Assembly: GCA_902768065.1 (NCBI GenBank)
Contig: CACXJP010000006.1
Location: 1-36,087, forward strand
DNA length: 36,087 bases
Reading direction: 5' to 3'
Origin: an uncultured Erysipelotrichaceae bacterium
Lineage (GTDB): Bacteria; Bacillota_I; Bacilli_A; RF39; UBA660
The position numbers and the translations under genes were made by a program. Positions 1 through 7,609 of this stretch are shown here, piece by piece (within the stretch, counting starts at the first letter, position 1; every line of letters starts with the position of its first letter). The notes beneath the pieces are model-generated. The model saw only the letters and a list, made by a program, of their open reading frames with translations, was not told the DNA's origin and made no database searches.

Positions 1-189
1 ACTGTTAGAGGTAATCTTGATCAAGCTCTAAGAAAGTTCAAACAAAAAGTAGCAAGAGACGGTGTCCCTTCTGAATGGAAAAAAAGAGAAGCATATGATA
101 AACCAGGGGTTCGTAGAAGAGCAGCAAAAAAAGAGGGAATCAAAAATTCTAGAAAAAGAGATAGAGCAAATAGAAGTAGAGATTATTAA
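1..189 (+). CDS. rpsU: Small ribosomal subunit protein bS21 (partial, 5' end missing)
   Basis: Frame 1 is open from the window edge to TAA at 187-189, giving 62 residues. It contains the bS21 core (NLDQALRKFKQKVARDG, then a KKREAYDKPGVRRR-like stretch) and a very basic C-terminal tail. bS21 is a 30S subunit protein that helps mRNA engage the 3' end of 16S rRNA. Only the first few residues should be missing. The next gene is yqeY, as in Bacillus subtilis and relatives, which supports the call. A terminator hairpin overlaps the last codons. Confidence 0.93.
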   Translation, partial: TVRGNLDQALRKFKQKVARDGVPSEWKKREAYDKPGVRRRAAKKEGIKNSRKRDRANRSRDY

Positions 190-204
190 AATCTCTATTT
201 TTTT
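178..204 (+). terminator. Intrinsic terminator after rpsU
   Basis: AGAGAT (178-183) pairs with ATCTCT (191-196) around a 7-base loop, followed by an AT7 tract. The stem includes the rpsU stop codon region. Confidence 0.8.
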
Positions 205-212
205 ATTAAATG

Positions 213-221
213 TGATATAAT
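213..221 (+). promoter_or_regulatory. Extended -10 promoter for yqeY
   Basis: TGATATAAT fits TGnTATAAT. No good -35 is seen, as expected for an extended -10 promoter. Transcription would start near 228, giving a very short leader that begins at the ribosome site. The same TG(T/A)TATAAT type of box recurs before several genes in the window. Confidence 0.55.
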
Positions 222-241
222 AAAAACAGGAGATGAATAAT

Positions 242-679
242 ATGGTAGAAAAATTAGACAAAGATATGATTGAAGCAATGAAAAGTAAAGATAAAGATAA
301 ATTAACTGTTATTAGAATGGTTAAGGCTTCATTAAAGCAAGAACAAATAGATCATAAAAAAGAAATAAATGACGACTTATTAATCGATGTTGTAAATAGA
401 CAAATTAAAATGAGAAAAGATTCAATTTCAGAATTTGAAAAAGGAAATCGTACTGACTTAATTGAAAAAACACAAGCTGAAATAGATGTTTTAATGAACT
501 ATTTACCTGAACAATTATCAAGTGAAGAAGTAAATAAAATAATTGATGAAATATTTGCTGAAGTAAATCCAACTGGACCAAAAGATATGGGAAAAGTTAT
601 GCAACAAGCAACAGCTAAATTAAAAGGAAAAGCAGATATGAAAGAAGTTTCTACAATAATTAGAGAAAGATTAAATTAA
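242..679 (+). CDS. yqeY: GatB/YqeY-domain protein
   Basis: A 145-residue soluble, mostly helical protein of the YqeY family. Visible features are the N-terminal MVEKLDKDMIEAMKSKD helix, the VIRMVKASLK stretch, the central YLPEQLS motif and the C-terminal GKADMKEVSTIIRERL. The YqeY family shares its fold with the tail domain of the GatB amidotransferase subunit; the role of the free-standing protein is not settled. An upstream in-frame ATG at 233 abuts AGGAG (228-232) with no spacer, so the ATG at 242, nine bases from that site, is preferred. It follows rpsU as in Bacillus. Confidence 0.9.
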   Translation: MVEKLDKDMIEAMKSKDKDKLTVIRMVKASLKQEQIDHKKEINDDLLIDVVNRQIKMRKDSISEFEKGNRTDLIEKTQAEIDVLMNYLPEQLSSEEVNKIIDEIFAEVNPTGPKDMGKVMQQATAKLKGKADMKEVSTIIRERLN

Positions 680-700
680 AAAGCCAAAGTGCTTTTTTTT
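679..700 (+). terminator. Intrinsic terminator after yqeY
   Basis: AAAAGC (679-684) pairs with GCTTTT (691-696) across a 6-base loop, ending in a T8 run. Confidence 0.8.
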
Positions 701-734
701 CTTTGTAAACATATAAATTATATAGGTGATATAT

Positions 735-977
735 ATGTTCAAGGAATTAAATAATTATATAAATGACAAAGAGTTTAGGATTAATCTTTATAAAGATAAA
801 ATTAATGTGATAAACTATAGAAAAATAGTGTCTTTAGAAGAAAATAATATTTCTATTTTATCAGCTAATAAACAAATAATAATAAATGGTAACAACTTTA
901 AGTTGATTAAAATACTAGAAAATGAATTATTAATAAAAGGAAATTTGACCAACATAGAGGTACTTAATGAAGAGTAA
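735..977 (+). CDS. yqfC: YqfC-like sporulation protein
   Basis: An 80-residue protein made of short beta strands, including NYRKIVSLEENNISILSAN and a FKLIKILENELLIKGNL end. This matches the YqfC/YabP small-protein pattern, and the gene sits directly before yqfD as in Bacillus and Clostridia. YqfC is a sporulation protein of unclear mechanism. An in-frame GTG at 726 lies inside the AGGTGAT ribosome site, so the ATG at 735 is the start. The stop overlaps the yqfD start by 11 bases, indicating translational coupling. Identification rests on pattern plus context because the sequence is divergent. Confidence 0.72.
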   Translation: MFKELNNYINDKEFRINLYKDKINVINYRKIVSLEENNISILSANKQIIINGNNFKLIKILENELLIKGNLTNIEVLNEE

Positions 978-2130
978 AAAGAAAATAAGAATTCTTTGTA
1001 GAAACCCAAAAGAATTCTTACAAGAGATAATAAATAATAATATTAATTTATATGATATAAAAATCAATAAAAATGATTTAGAAGTAATAATTCTTGATAG
1101 TGATATATCAAAACTAGAAAAAATAAAATATCTTCATAAAACAAAAATTTTAAATTACTATGGACTAAGTAGAATTAAATATTTATTAATAAATAAAAGG
1201 ATATTTCTATTATTTGTAATAACGGGAATAATTATAAATGTACTATTATCAAATATAATATTTGATATTGAAATAGATACATCTAATAAAGAGTTAAAAA
1301 AAATAATTATTAATGATTTAAAAGAGAATAATATAAGAAAATATCATTTTAGATTATCAAATAATCTGAAAAAACAAACAAAAGAAAAAATAATGTCAAA
1401 AGAACATGAAAAAATTGAATGGTTAGAGATAATAGAGCAAGGTACAAAATATATAATAAAAGTACAAGAAAAAAAGAAAAATATCGAAGAAGAAAAATGC
1501 TATCCAAGAAACATAGTATCTAAAAAAACAGCGATAATTACAAAAATAAATTCTGAAGAAGGAGAAATAGTTAAAAAAGTAAATGACTTGGTCCTACCCA
1601 ATGATATTATAATAAGTGGATTAATATATAATAACGATAAAGTAGTATCCAAAAGATGTGCTAGAGGAAGAGTATTAGGAGAGGTATGGTATAAAGTTAC
1701 AGTAGAAATACCAAAGTTAATAAAAGAAGAAAATAATACAAATAATCATTCATATGGAATATCATATATTTTTTTTAGTAACAAATACAATATTGGAAAT
1801 AAATTTAAAAAGTATAAAAAAAATCAGTATGATATAATAGGAAGTAAATTAATACCTATAAAAATAGGTATATGTAAGTATAAAGAAATAAAAATTGTAA
1901 GTAAATCTAGAAATATAGAAGATGTTGAAGAATATGCTTTAAAAATTGCTGAAAAAAAGATAGAAAGACAACTATCGAATCCAACAATAATAAGTAAAAA
2001 AGTTTTGAAAAAGAATGTGAAAAATAGTAAAATAATAGTAGATGTCTTTGTTTCAGTCGAAGAAGATATAGTTAAGTATCAAGATATTTCGGCAGTTGAT
2101 ATAGAGAAGATTAATCAGGAAGAGGAGTGA
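967..2130 (+). CDS. yqfD: Sporulation protein YqfD
   Basis: A 387-residue membrane-anchored protein with one clear transmembrane helix (about residues 79-97). An extracytoplasmic domain follows, including IVSKKTAIITKINSEEGE and VLPNDIIISGLI, the hallmark region of the YqfD family. YqfD is needed for efficient sporulation in Bacillus. The start at 967 has GAGG at 957-960 with a 6-base spacer and overlaps yqfC. The Bacillus neighbour phoH (yqfE) does not follow; a VanZ-like gene does. The gene ends in TGA, evidence for the standard genetic code. Confidence 0.85.
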   Translation: MKSKKKIRILCRNPKEFLQEIINNNINLYDIKINKNDLEVIILDSDISKLEKIKYLHKTKILNYYGLSRIKYLLINKRIFLLFVITGIIINVLLSNIIFDIEIDTSNKELKKIIINDLKENNIRKYHFRLSNNLKKQTKEKIMSKEHEKIEWLEIIEQGTKYIIKVQEKKKNIEEEKCYPRNIVSKKTAIITKINSEEGEIVKKVNDLVLPNDIIISGLIYNNDKVVSKRCARGRVLGEVWYKVTVEIPKLIKEENNTNNHSYGISYIFFSNKYNIGNKFKKYKKNQYDIIGSKLIPIKIGICKYKEIKIVSKSRNIEDVEEYALKIAEKKIERQLSNPTIISKKVLKKNVKNSKIIVDVFVSVEEDIVKYQDISAVDIEKINQEEE

Positions 2131-2134
2131 TGAG

Positions 2135-2740
2135 ATGCTAGGACCACTTACAAACACAATTCAAGGTGTTGTGAATTTTACATGGCCAATGCTAATTATT
2201 TCGGTAGTTATAATGGTTTCTGTTAGATTAACTTACATTATAACTAATAAAACAAAATTTGTTTTATATAAAGAATTACTAATGTTAGTATTTGCAATCT
2301 ATATTTTGTGTCTGTTCCAGGTAGTGACATTTCAAGATAGTATGGCTCTATCAGGAAACAACTTCATTCCATTCCACGAAATATTTAGATATAGAATAAC
2401 AAGTAGATTATTTATAAAAAATGTAATAGGAAATATGATAATGTTTTTTCCATTTGGATTTTTTATAAGTTACTATATTAATCCTGATGATATTAAACCA
2501 ATATTAGTATTAACATTAATAGCTTCAGTTGCAATTGAAGTGGTTCAACTGTTAATAGGAAGAGTTTTTGATATAGACGATATTCTTCTTAATTTAGTGG
2601 GTGGGGCATTAGGATATGCAATATACAATTTTATGAGAAAAATAGGAGAAAAATTTCCAAAAATATTTCATAATGATTTATTGCTAAATATAGGATCAAT
2701 AGTTGCGTTAGTAGGATTATTTGCTTTACTAATATTGTAG
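2135..2740 (+). CDS. VanZ-like family membrane protein
   Basis: A 201-residue protein with about five membrane helices. The VanZ-like signature is visible: NFIPFHEIFRY, then NVIGNMIMFFPFGFF, then EVVQLLIGRVFDIDDILLN. The acidic FDIDDILLN motif and the NxxGN(x)xxFxPxG motif are the most conserved parts of the family. VanZ proteins are linked to teicoplanin resistance in enterococci, but most homologues have no known activity. It starts five bases after yqfD with a GAGGAG site and is followed closely by ybeY, so it is co-transcribed with the cluster although it is not part of the Bacillus order. Confidence 0.85.
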   Translation: MLGPLTNTIQGVVNFTWPMLIISVVIMVSVRLTYIITNKTKFVLYKELLMLVFAIYILCLFQVVTFQDSMALSGNNFIPFHEIFRYRITSRLFIKNVIGNMIMFFPFGFFISYYINPDDIKPILVLTLIASVAIEVVQLLIGRVFDIDDILLNLVGGALGYAIYNFMRKIGEKFPKIFHNDLLLNIGSIVALVGLFALLIL

Positions 2741-2748
2741 GAGGAAAA

Positions 2749-3210
2749 ATGAGTAGTAAAATAGAAATTTTTAAAAATGTTGATGAAGAAATAAAAGAGT
2801 TAGAAACAGTAGAAAAAGTATTATATTCAGCTATCGAAAAAGAAAAATTAGATAATGTGGTTTTTAACCTAATAATTGTAGATAATAAGTATATTCATGA
2901 GCTAAATAAAATGTATAGAAATATTGATAGGGAAACAGATGTAATTACTTTTGCATTAGAAGATGAAGATACAATAATAATACCTGATAATGAGAGAATA
3001 CTTGGCGATATATATATTTCAATAGATAAAGCTAAATCCCAAGCAGAGGAATATGGCCACTCACTACTTAGAGAATTATCATTTTTAGCAGTTCATGGGT
3101 TCTATCATCTATTGGGATATGATCATCAAACAAAAGAAGAAGAAAAAATAATGTTTGAAAAACAAGAGGAGGTACTTGATTCATATGGGATTACTAGAGA
3201 GACTGTTTAG
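2749..3210 (+). CDS. ybeY: Endoribonuclease / rRNA maturation factor YbeY
   Basis: A 153-residue protein of usual length with the zinc-binding HGxxHLxGYDH motif as HGFYHLLGYDH (His116, His120, His126) and the upstream TDVITFAL and LGDIYIS motifs. YbeY is a metal-dependent RNase acting in 16S rRNA 3' maturation and ribosome quality control. AGGAGG lies just ahead of the ATG. Its 3' end overlaps the start of dgkA, as expected in this operon. Confidence 0.96.
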   Translation: MSSKIEIFKNVDEEIKELETVEKVLYSAIEKEKLDNVVFNLIIVDNKYIHELNKMYRNIDRETDVITFALEDEDTIIIPDNERILGDIYISIDKAKSQAEEYGHSLLRELSFLAVHGFYHLLGYDHQTKEEEKIMFEKQEEVLDSYGITRETV

Positions 3211-3604
3211 AAAAGGACCAATAAGAAACAAAGAAGAGGGGTCTTCATTACAGAGATATGGAAAAAGTTTTTTTCATGCAATAGAAGGATTTATATATTG
3301 TTTAAGATATGAACATAATATGATTATAATAATTATTGCAGCTATTTTAGTAACAGCATGTGGATTTATATTTAACATATCAGGAGGAGAATGGTTGTTT
3401 GTAATATCAATGATAGGGGCAGTTACTGCATGCGAAATGATTAATTCTGCTATAGAAGCTACAGTTGACTTAGTAACTTCTGATATAAAACCATTGGCAA
3501 AAATAGCAAAAGATGCAGCCTCTGCCGCAACACTTGTACTATCAATTACCTCTTTAATTGGAGCTATAATAATATTTACACCAAAGATTATAAATATATT
3601 GTAA
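3185..3604 (+). CDS. dgkA: Diacylglycerol/undecaprenol kinase (DgkA type)
   Basis: A 139-residue protein with three membrane helices and the DgkA catalytic region ACEMINSAIEATVDL (Glu84, Asn87, Glu91, Asp95) followed by AKIAKDAASAA. In Gram-positives this enzyme phosphorylates undecaprenol, recycling the lipid carrier for wall synthesis. The start is ambiguous: the ribosome site AGAGGAGG (3165-3172) sits 12 bases before ATG 3185 and 3 bases before an in-frame TTG at 3176. The ATG is chosen. The gene overlaps ybeY by 26 bases. Confidence 0.92.
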   Translation: MGLLERLFRKGPIRNKEEGSSLQRYGKSFFHAIEGFIYCLRYEHNMIIIIIAAILVTACGFIFNISGGEWLFVISMIGAVTACEMINSAIEATVDLVTSDIKPLAKIAKDAASAATLVLSITSLIGAIIIFTPKIINIL

Positions 3605-3623
3605 TGACGTAGGAGATGTAAAA

Positions 3624-4988
3624 ATGCACAGAGATATAATTTTAGAAGCAATTTCAAAAATGAGTTTTAAAGATTCAATACAATTTTTTGTAGAAACATT
3701 AAGTATTCATGCAGCAAATAAGAGTGATGATAATTTCTTTTTGTGTCATACATTTAAATCTTATTTAAAAGAACATCTTGAAGAATTTAAAAATCAAATT
3801 ACAAAGAATGAAACTCTAAAAGACAATTTAAAAAAATTATTTGAATTAAATACTTATATTTATGATGATAATTTAATTAGCATTATTATAGATGATAAAA
3901 ATAGTGCTGAATTAATAGAAATTCTTAATGAAAATGTTGATTTTGAAAAGTACTACTTAAATGATAATATTATGTCATTTATAACACCAGAAAATAAATC
4001 TATATTTGAAAAGTTAAAAGGTAATAATAGAAAATATGTGTTTAGCATAACCAATAGTATTACTATTCCAGAAGAAGAACAAAAAAAAGTTTATGATAAA
4101 GTGTTATCTGAACTTCCTCAAAAATTTATTGATAACTTATTTTTATTTAATAATGTAATAAGAGAAAATACACCAAATGAATTTGAAAGATATACAGAAA
4201 TTAATAAAGCAATATTTAGCTTTAATGAAAATGTGATTAATAAACCGGATAATTTCTATATTTATCTATATAATGTTAATAAAATATTTGGAAATAATTT
4301 AAATGAAAAAAATTACTATAATACATTTTTAATTAGTATTAAGTATCCAGAAATTCACGAGCAAATATTAAGCACTAAAATAGATAATGATGATATATAT
4401 AATAAACTAAAAGTATTAACAACACTTCCAATTCTTAAAGGAATAATAACGATTAGTGACCTAAATAAAATATCAATTTCTGAAATGTATCAATTAGATA
4501 TGGAAAAAACAGCATCATCAATCAATCCGGGTTCAGCAGATGCAAGCGGTGATTATCAGTATGAAATATTTGACTATAATAGAGAAGTTATTAAAATTTC
4601 AGATGATGAAGTAAAATCCGTTCAAGTTGTGGATTATGATTTACCTATACTTGGAGCATCTAGTCATATAGAAGGCCTAAGAACTTTGTACCCAGAATAT
4701 AAGGAAAAAGAAGTTCCAGGAGAAATAATTATTCCAGCAAATTCTGAAAAGCATGATATTATATTAATTACTGAGGGAGATAGTTTGAATATATGGCTTC
4801 CTAATATTGATAATATTTCTATGTCTCAAATAGAGAAACTAGAAGAGAAATTAAAGGAAATATCAAATCCAGAAATGATAAGTGTAATAGTCGCCACTGA
4901 ATGTGATGGTAATTATATGGATATTCCATTTTCAACAGTAGAAACACTAATTGATTATTTGAAGAATTGTAAGAAGGTGAGAAAATGA
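3624..4988 (+). CDS. Unrecognised 454-residue cytoplasmic protein
   Basis: No known family was recognised. The protein lacks a signal peptide and membrane helices. The first 300 residues are AT-rich coded and probably helical (many Asn, Lys, Ile, Leu). The C-terminal third (from about residue 300) changes character, with SSINPGSADASGDYQYEIFD, a proline/glycine-richer stretch and DIILITEGDSLNIWLPNID, suggesting a separate alpha/beta or beta-rich domain. TAGGAG precedes the ATG. The stop TGA overlaps the cdd start (ATGA), so it is translationally coupled to cdd. It is an insertion relative to the Bacillus dgkA-cdd order. Confidence 0.7.
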   Translation: MHRDIILEAISKMSFKDSIQFFVETLSIHAANKSDDNFFLCHTFKSYLKEHLEEFKNQITKNETLKDNLKKLFELNTYIYDDNLISIIIDDKNSAELIEILNENVDFEKYYLNDNIMSFITPENKSIFEKLKGNNRKYVFSITNSITIPEEEQKKVYDKVLSELPQKFIDNLFLFNNVIRENTPNEFERYTEINKAIFSFNENVINKPDNFYIYLYNVNKIFGNNLNEKNYYNTFLISIKYPEIHEQILSTKIDNDDIYNKLKVLTTLPILKGIITISDLNKISISEMYQLDMEKTASSINPGSADASGDYQYEIFDYNREVIKISDDEVKSVQVVDYDLPILGASSHIEGLRTLYPEYKEKEVPGEIIIPANSEKHDIILITEGDSLNIWLPNIDNISMSQIEKLEEKLKEISNPEMISVIVATECDGNYMDIPFSTVETLIDYLKNCKKVRK

Positions 4989-5386
4989 ATGATGACAAAA
5001 TAAAAGATAAATTATTAAAATTACATAAAAATAGTTATGTTCCTATTTCAAATTTTCCGGTATCTTCATGTGTAATAATGAAAGATGGAAGAAAATTTTA
5101 TGGTGTAAATGTTGAGGATGCCTCAACAAGAGCAGGAACATGTGCAGAAAGAAATGCCATTTTTGCTGCTATTACTGCAGGATACACAAAAGGTGATTTT
5201 TCAGAAGTCGATGTTATGATTTCTAGTGGTGAAATTGGAACACCATGTCTTGTATGCAGACAAATGATATCAGAATTATTTGATAAAGATTCCGTTGTAA
5301 GATGTTATTCAACTAAGGGTGATTATAAAGAATATACAGTTAAAAGGTTATGCCCATTTCCATTTGAAGAGGATGATTTAAAATGA
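4985..5386 (+). CDS. cdd: Cytidine deaminase
   Basis: A 133-residue enzyme with the CAE catalytic motif (GTCAERNAIFAA; Cys53 and Glu55) and the second zinc site PCLVCRQ (Cys88, Cys91), the standard three-cysteine tetrameric cytidine deaminase. It hydrolyses cytidine and deoxycytidine to uridine and deoxyuridine for pyrimidine salvage. The start overlaps the preceding stop by four bases, and its own stop overlaps the era start by four bases (ATGA). This tight coupling matches the conserved cdd-era arrangement. Confidence 0.96.
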   Translation: MNDDKIKDKLLKLHKNSYVPISNFPVSSCVIMKDGRKFYGVNVEDASTRAGTCAERNAIFAAITAGYTKGDFSEVDVMISSGEIGTPCLVCRQMISELFDKDSVVRCYSTKGDYKEYTVKRLCPFPFEEDDLK

Positions 5387-6273
5387 GATGTGGATTTGTA
5401 AGTATAGTTGGAAGACCCAATGTTGGTAAGAGCACACTACTAAATTCAATTTTGGGAATGAAACTTGCCATAACATCAAATGTAAGTGGAACAACAAGAA
5501 ATGTAATAAACGGAATTTATAATGATGATGAATCACAAATAATATTTGTAGATACACCAGGTATACATAAACCAAATGATAAATTAGGAAGTCTCCTAAA
5601 TAAAAAGGCATACAACAATACTGAGGGAGTAGATGCAATACTATTCTTAGTAGATATATCAAAAGGTTTTGGAAAAGGCGACAAATTTATTCTTGATAGA
5701 ATAAAAGACCATGATATACCAATCTATCTATTGTTGAATAAAATAGACTTAGTTAAAGATAAAACAAAATTATTAAAAGATATAAATGAGTTAAAAGAAT
5801 TATATGAATTTAAAGAGATAATACCAATCTCTGCAATGAAAAATGACAATACTAAGTTATTAATAGATTGTTTAAAAAAAGATTTGCCAGAGATGGAAAA
5901 AATATATTCTGATGAAGAGTTAACAAATGTAACAACAAGATTTATAATGGCTGAATTTGTAAGAGAAAAAGTATTAGAATTAACTCATGATGAGATACCA
6001 CATACTGTAACATGCTATGTAGAAAACTATGAAGAAGATGACAAAATTGTTCATATCCAAGTATTAATTGTAGTTGATAGAGATAATATCAAAAAAATTA
6101 TTATTGGTAAACAAGGATCAATGCTAAAAGAAATTGGAACTAGAGCTAGACATGATATGGAAGAATTCTTAGGTAAAAAAGTATTCTTAGAAACATATGT
6201 AAAAACATTAAAAAATTGGCGTGATCAAGAAAAATATTTCATCGAATTAGGTCTAAAAGATGAAGATGAATAA
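5383..6273 (+). CDS. era: GTPase Era
   Basis: A 296-residue protein of normal length. The G domain shows G1 GRPNVGKS (residues 10-17), the switch SGTTRN, G3 DTPGIHKP and G4 NKID (119-122). The C-terminal KH domain contains IGKQGSMLKEIG. Era binds the 3' end of 16S rRNA and assists 30S assembly, coupling it to growth. It is translationally coupled to cdd. Downstream come a yqzL-like micro-gene and recO, as in Bacillus. Confidence 0.97.
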   Translation: MRCGFVSIVGRPNVGKSTLLNSILGMKLAITSNVSGTTRNVINGIYNDDESQIIFVDTPGIHKPNDKLGSLLNKKAYNNTEGVDAILFLVDISKGFGKGDKFILDRIKDHDIPIYLLLNKIDLVKDKTKLLKDINELKELYEFKEIIPISAMKNDNTKLLIDCLKKDLPEMEKIYSDEELTNVTTRFIMAEFVREKVLELTHDEIPHTVTCYVENYEEDDKIVHIQVLIVVDRDNIKKIIIGKQGSMLKEIGTRARHDMEEFLGKKVFLETYVKTLKNWRDQEKYFIELGLKDEDE

Positions 6274-6292
6274 AAAATATGCATAAAAAATA

Positions 6293-6330
6293 AAAATAAT
6301 CATCACTATTATAATAGAGGTGATTATTTT
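6293..6330 (+). promoter_or_regulatory. Long inverted repeat over the yqzL ribosome site
   Basis: AAAATAATCA (6293-6302) pairs with TGATTATTTT (6321-6330). Inside it a T-G wobble, a C-G pair, one A/A mismatch and CTAT/ATAG pairs lead to a TATA loop. The right arm covers the AGAGGTGAT ribosome site and the TTG start of yqzL, and the loop contains TATAAT (6310-6315). It could be a terminator after era, an RNA switch hiding the ribosome site, or a promoter that happens to be palindromic. Confidence 0.45.
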
Positions 6331-6415
6331 GAATACAAAAATATTATGGGAATTATTTAAAAAAACAGGAGATATTAAGTATTATAATTTATTAAAGAAA
6401 ATAAAAAAGAAGTGA
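6329..6415 (+). CDS. yqzL: YqzL-like micro-protein
   Basis: A 28-residue frame starting with TTG after AGAGGTGAT. The product reads MNTKILWELFKKTGDIKYYN followed by LLKKIKKK. The pattern W-x-x-F-x-x-TG-x-I-x-x-Y-x-L matches the N-terminus of YqzL, the small protein found between era and recO in Bacillus, exactly the position here. The C-terminal half of Bacillus YqzL is absent and replaced by a short lysine tail. Function in the family is unknown. It ends five bases before the recO start. Confidence 0.68.
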   Translation: MNTKILWELFKKTGDIKYYNLLKKIKKK

Positions 6416-6419
6416 TAAT

Positions 6420-7163
6420 GTGAAAATAGAAAAGTTTGAAGGGATTATTCTAAGTGAAACTAATTATTCAGAATCAAGTAAAATATTGAATGTTCTGACA
6501 GATAAATATGGCTTAATTGGTATAATGTCTAAAGGATGTCGAAATATCAAAAGTAAACTAAGAGGAGTAAGTAGAAAACTAGTTTATGGTACATTTAATG
6601 TTTATTATAAAGAAAAAGGATTATCTACATTAATTAGTATAGATGTAATAAATTCTTTTTCAAAAACAGTTACTGATCTGGAAAAAATATCCTATGCTTC
6701 TTTTATTATTGATTTAACTTATCAAGTTGTGAAACAAAATGATTCCGAAGAAATATATTCAATATTAAAAAACATTTTATTAAAATTAGAAGAAGGTTTA
6801 GATCCATTAGTCTTAACAAATATATTAGAGATAAAACTACTCGACTATTTAGGAATAACCCCTAATATAGATTCTTGTACAAATTGTGGAAGCACAAAAC
6901 AAATTGTCACACTATCCAGTGAGCATGGAGGATATATCTGCAAAGACTGTTATCAAAATGAACCACTTGTAAATGAAAAAACAATAAAGCTGATAAGAAT
7001 GTATTATTATGTAGATATTTCGAGTATATCTAAGTTAGAAGTAAGTCGAGAAGTTACAAAAGAAATAAATACATTCCTAGATGATTATTATGATAGATTT
7101 TCGGGATTATACATAAAAAGCAAAGATTTTATAAAAAAAATAAACAAGCTTGAAAACATCTAA
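6420..7163 (+). CDS. recO: DNA repair protein RecO
   Basis: A 247-residue protein with an N-terminal OB fold (FEGIILSETNYSESSKILNVL, split by the usual turns), a helical middle and a zinc-ribbon with CTNC (Cys153/156) and CKDC (Cys174/177). RecO acts with RecR to load RecA onto SSB-coated single-stranded DNA. The start is GTG at 6420; the ATG two bases upstream is out of frame and meets TGA at once. Its position after era is conserved. The zinc ligands are intact. Confidence 0.93.
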   Translation: MKIEKFEGIILSETNYSESSKILNVLTDKYGLIGIMSKGCRNIKSKLRGVSRKLVYGTFNVYYKEKGLSTLISIDVINSFSKTVTDLEKISYASFIIDLTYQVVKQNDSEEIYSILKNILLKLEEGLDPLVLTNILEIKLLDYLGITPNIDSCTNCGSTKQIVTLSSEHGGYICKDCYQNEPLVNEKTIKLIRMYYYVDISSISKLEVSREVTKEINTFLDDYYDRFSGLYIKSKDFIKKINKLENI

Positions 7164-7216
7164 ATCATATACTTGTTAAAATTATAAAAATAATATATAA
7201 TTAACTTGGTGATATT

Positions 7217-7531
7217 ATGAATTATATAGAATATATAATAATTGCGGTTGTATTAGTAGTAATATTATTCGCAGTAATAAAAGCAACAAGAAAAGATGCA
7301 GGATTGGATTTTAATAAATTAGTAGAAATGCTTGGAGGAAAAGATAATATTGTTTCCACAGAAACAAATATGTCTAGATTCAAAGTAACCTTAAAAGATG
7401 TTTCTAAAGCTAATAAAGAAGGTATACAAAAACTAGGAGCAAAAGGTGTAGTTGAAATAGATAATCAGTTAAAGATAATTTTAGGATCTGAATCTAAGCA
7501 ATTAAAAAAATATATTGATGAAATAAAATGA
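7217..7531 (+). CDS. Membrane-anchored PTS EIIB-like domain without catalytic cysteine
   Basis: A 104-residue protein with one N-terminal membrane helix (residues 5-21), then a domain that follows the glucose-type PTS EIIB closely: FNKLVEMLGGKDNI, SRFKVTLKDVSK, IQKLGAKGVVEI and LKKYIDEI. In true EIIB the motif is DACITRLRV, where Cys carries the phosphate; here the same place reads ETNMSRFKV, with Asn51 for Cys. It cannot be a phosphotransfer enzyme by the usual chemistry. No EIIC or EIIA gene is nearby. It probably has a binding, sensory or structural role. GGTGAT precedes the ATG. Confidence 0.85.
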   Translation: MNYIEYIIIAVVLVVILFAVIKATRKDAGLDFNKLVEMLGGKDNIVSTETNMSRFKVTLKDVSKANKEGIQKLGAKGVVEIDNQLKIILGSESKQLKKYIDEIK

Positions 7532-7548
7532 CATTAAGTCATTTTTTT
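7526..7548 (+). terminator. Intrinsic terminator after the EIIB-like gene
   Basis: AAATGAC (7526-7532) pairs with GTCATTT (7538-7544) across a 5-base loop, then more T. Confidence 0.8.
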
Positions 7549-7565
7549 ATTCGACATAGTTCGAC

Positions 7566-7594
7566 AAAATATCATAAATAACTATGATATTTTT
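7566..7594 (+). terminator. Second perfect 11-bp hairpin before the histidine kinase
   Basis: AAAATATCATA (7566-7576) pairs perfectly with TATGATATTTT (7583-7593), 6-base loop, T-rich 3' arm. It may back up the terminator just upstream or act in the short leader of the kinase gene, whose ribosome site follows. Confidence 0.5.
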
Positions 7595-7609
7595 ATTATG
7601 GTGAAAGAT

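Noticed and set aside
233..241. ATG at 233 as the yqeY start
   Set aside because: It touches the AGGAG site with no spacer; the ATG at 242 has proper spacing and matches the family N-terminus.
3155..3184. TTG at 3155 or 3176 as the dgkA start
   Set aside because: The first places the ribosome site inside the gene and the second is only three bases from it; the ATG at 3185 begins a normal DgkA N-terminus.
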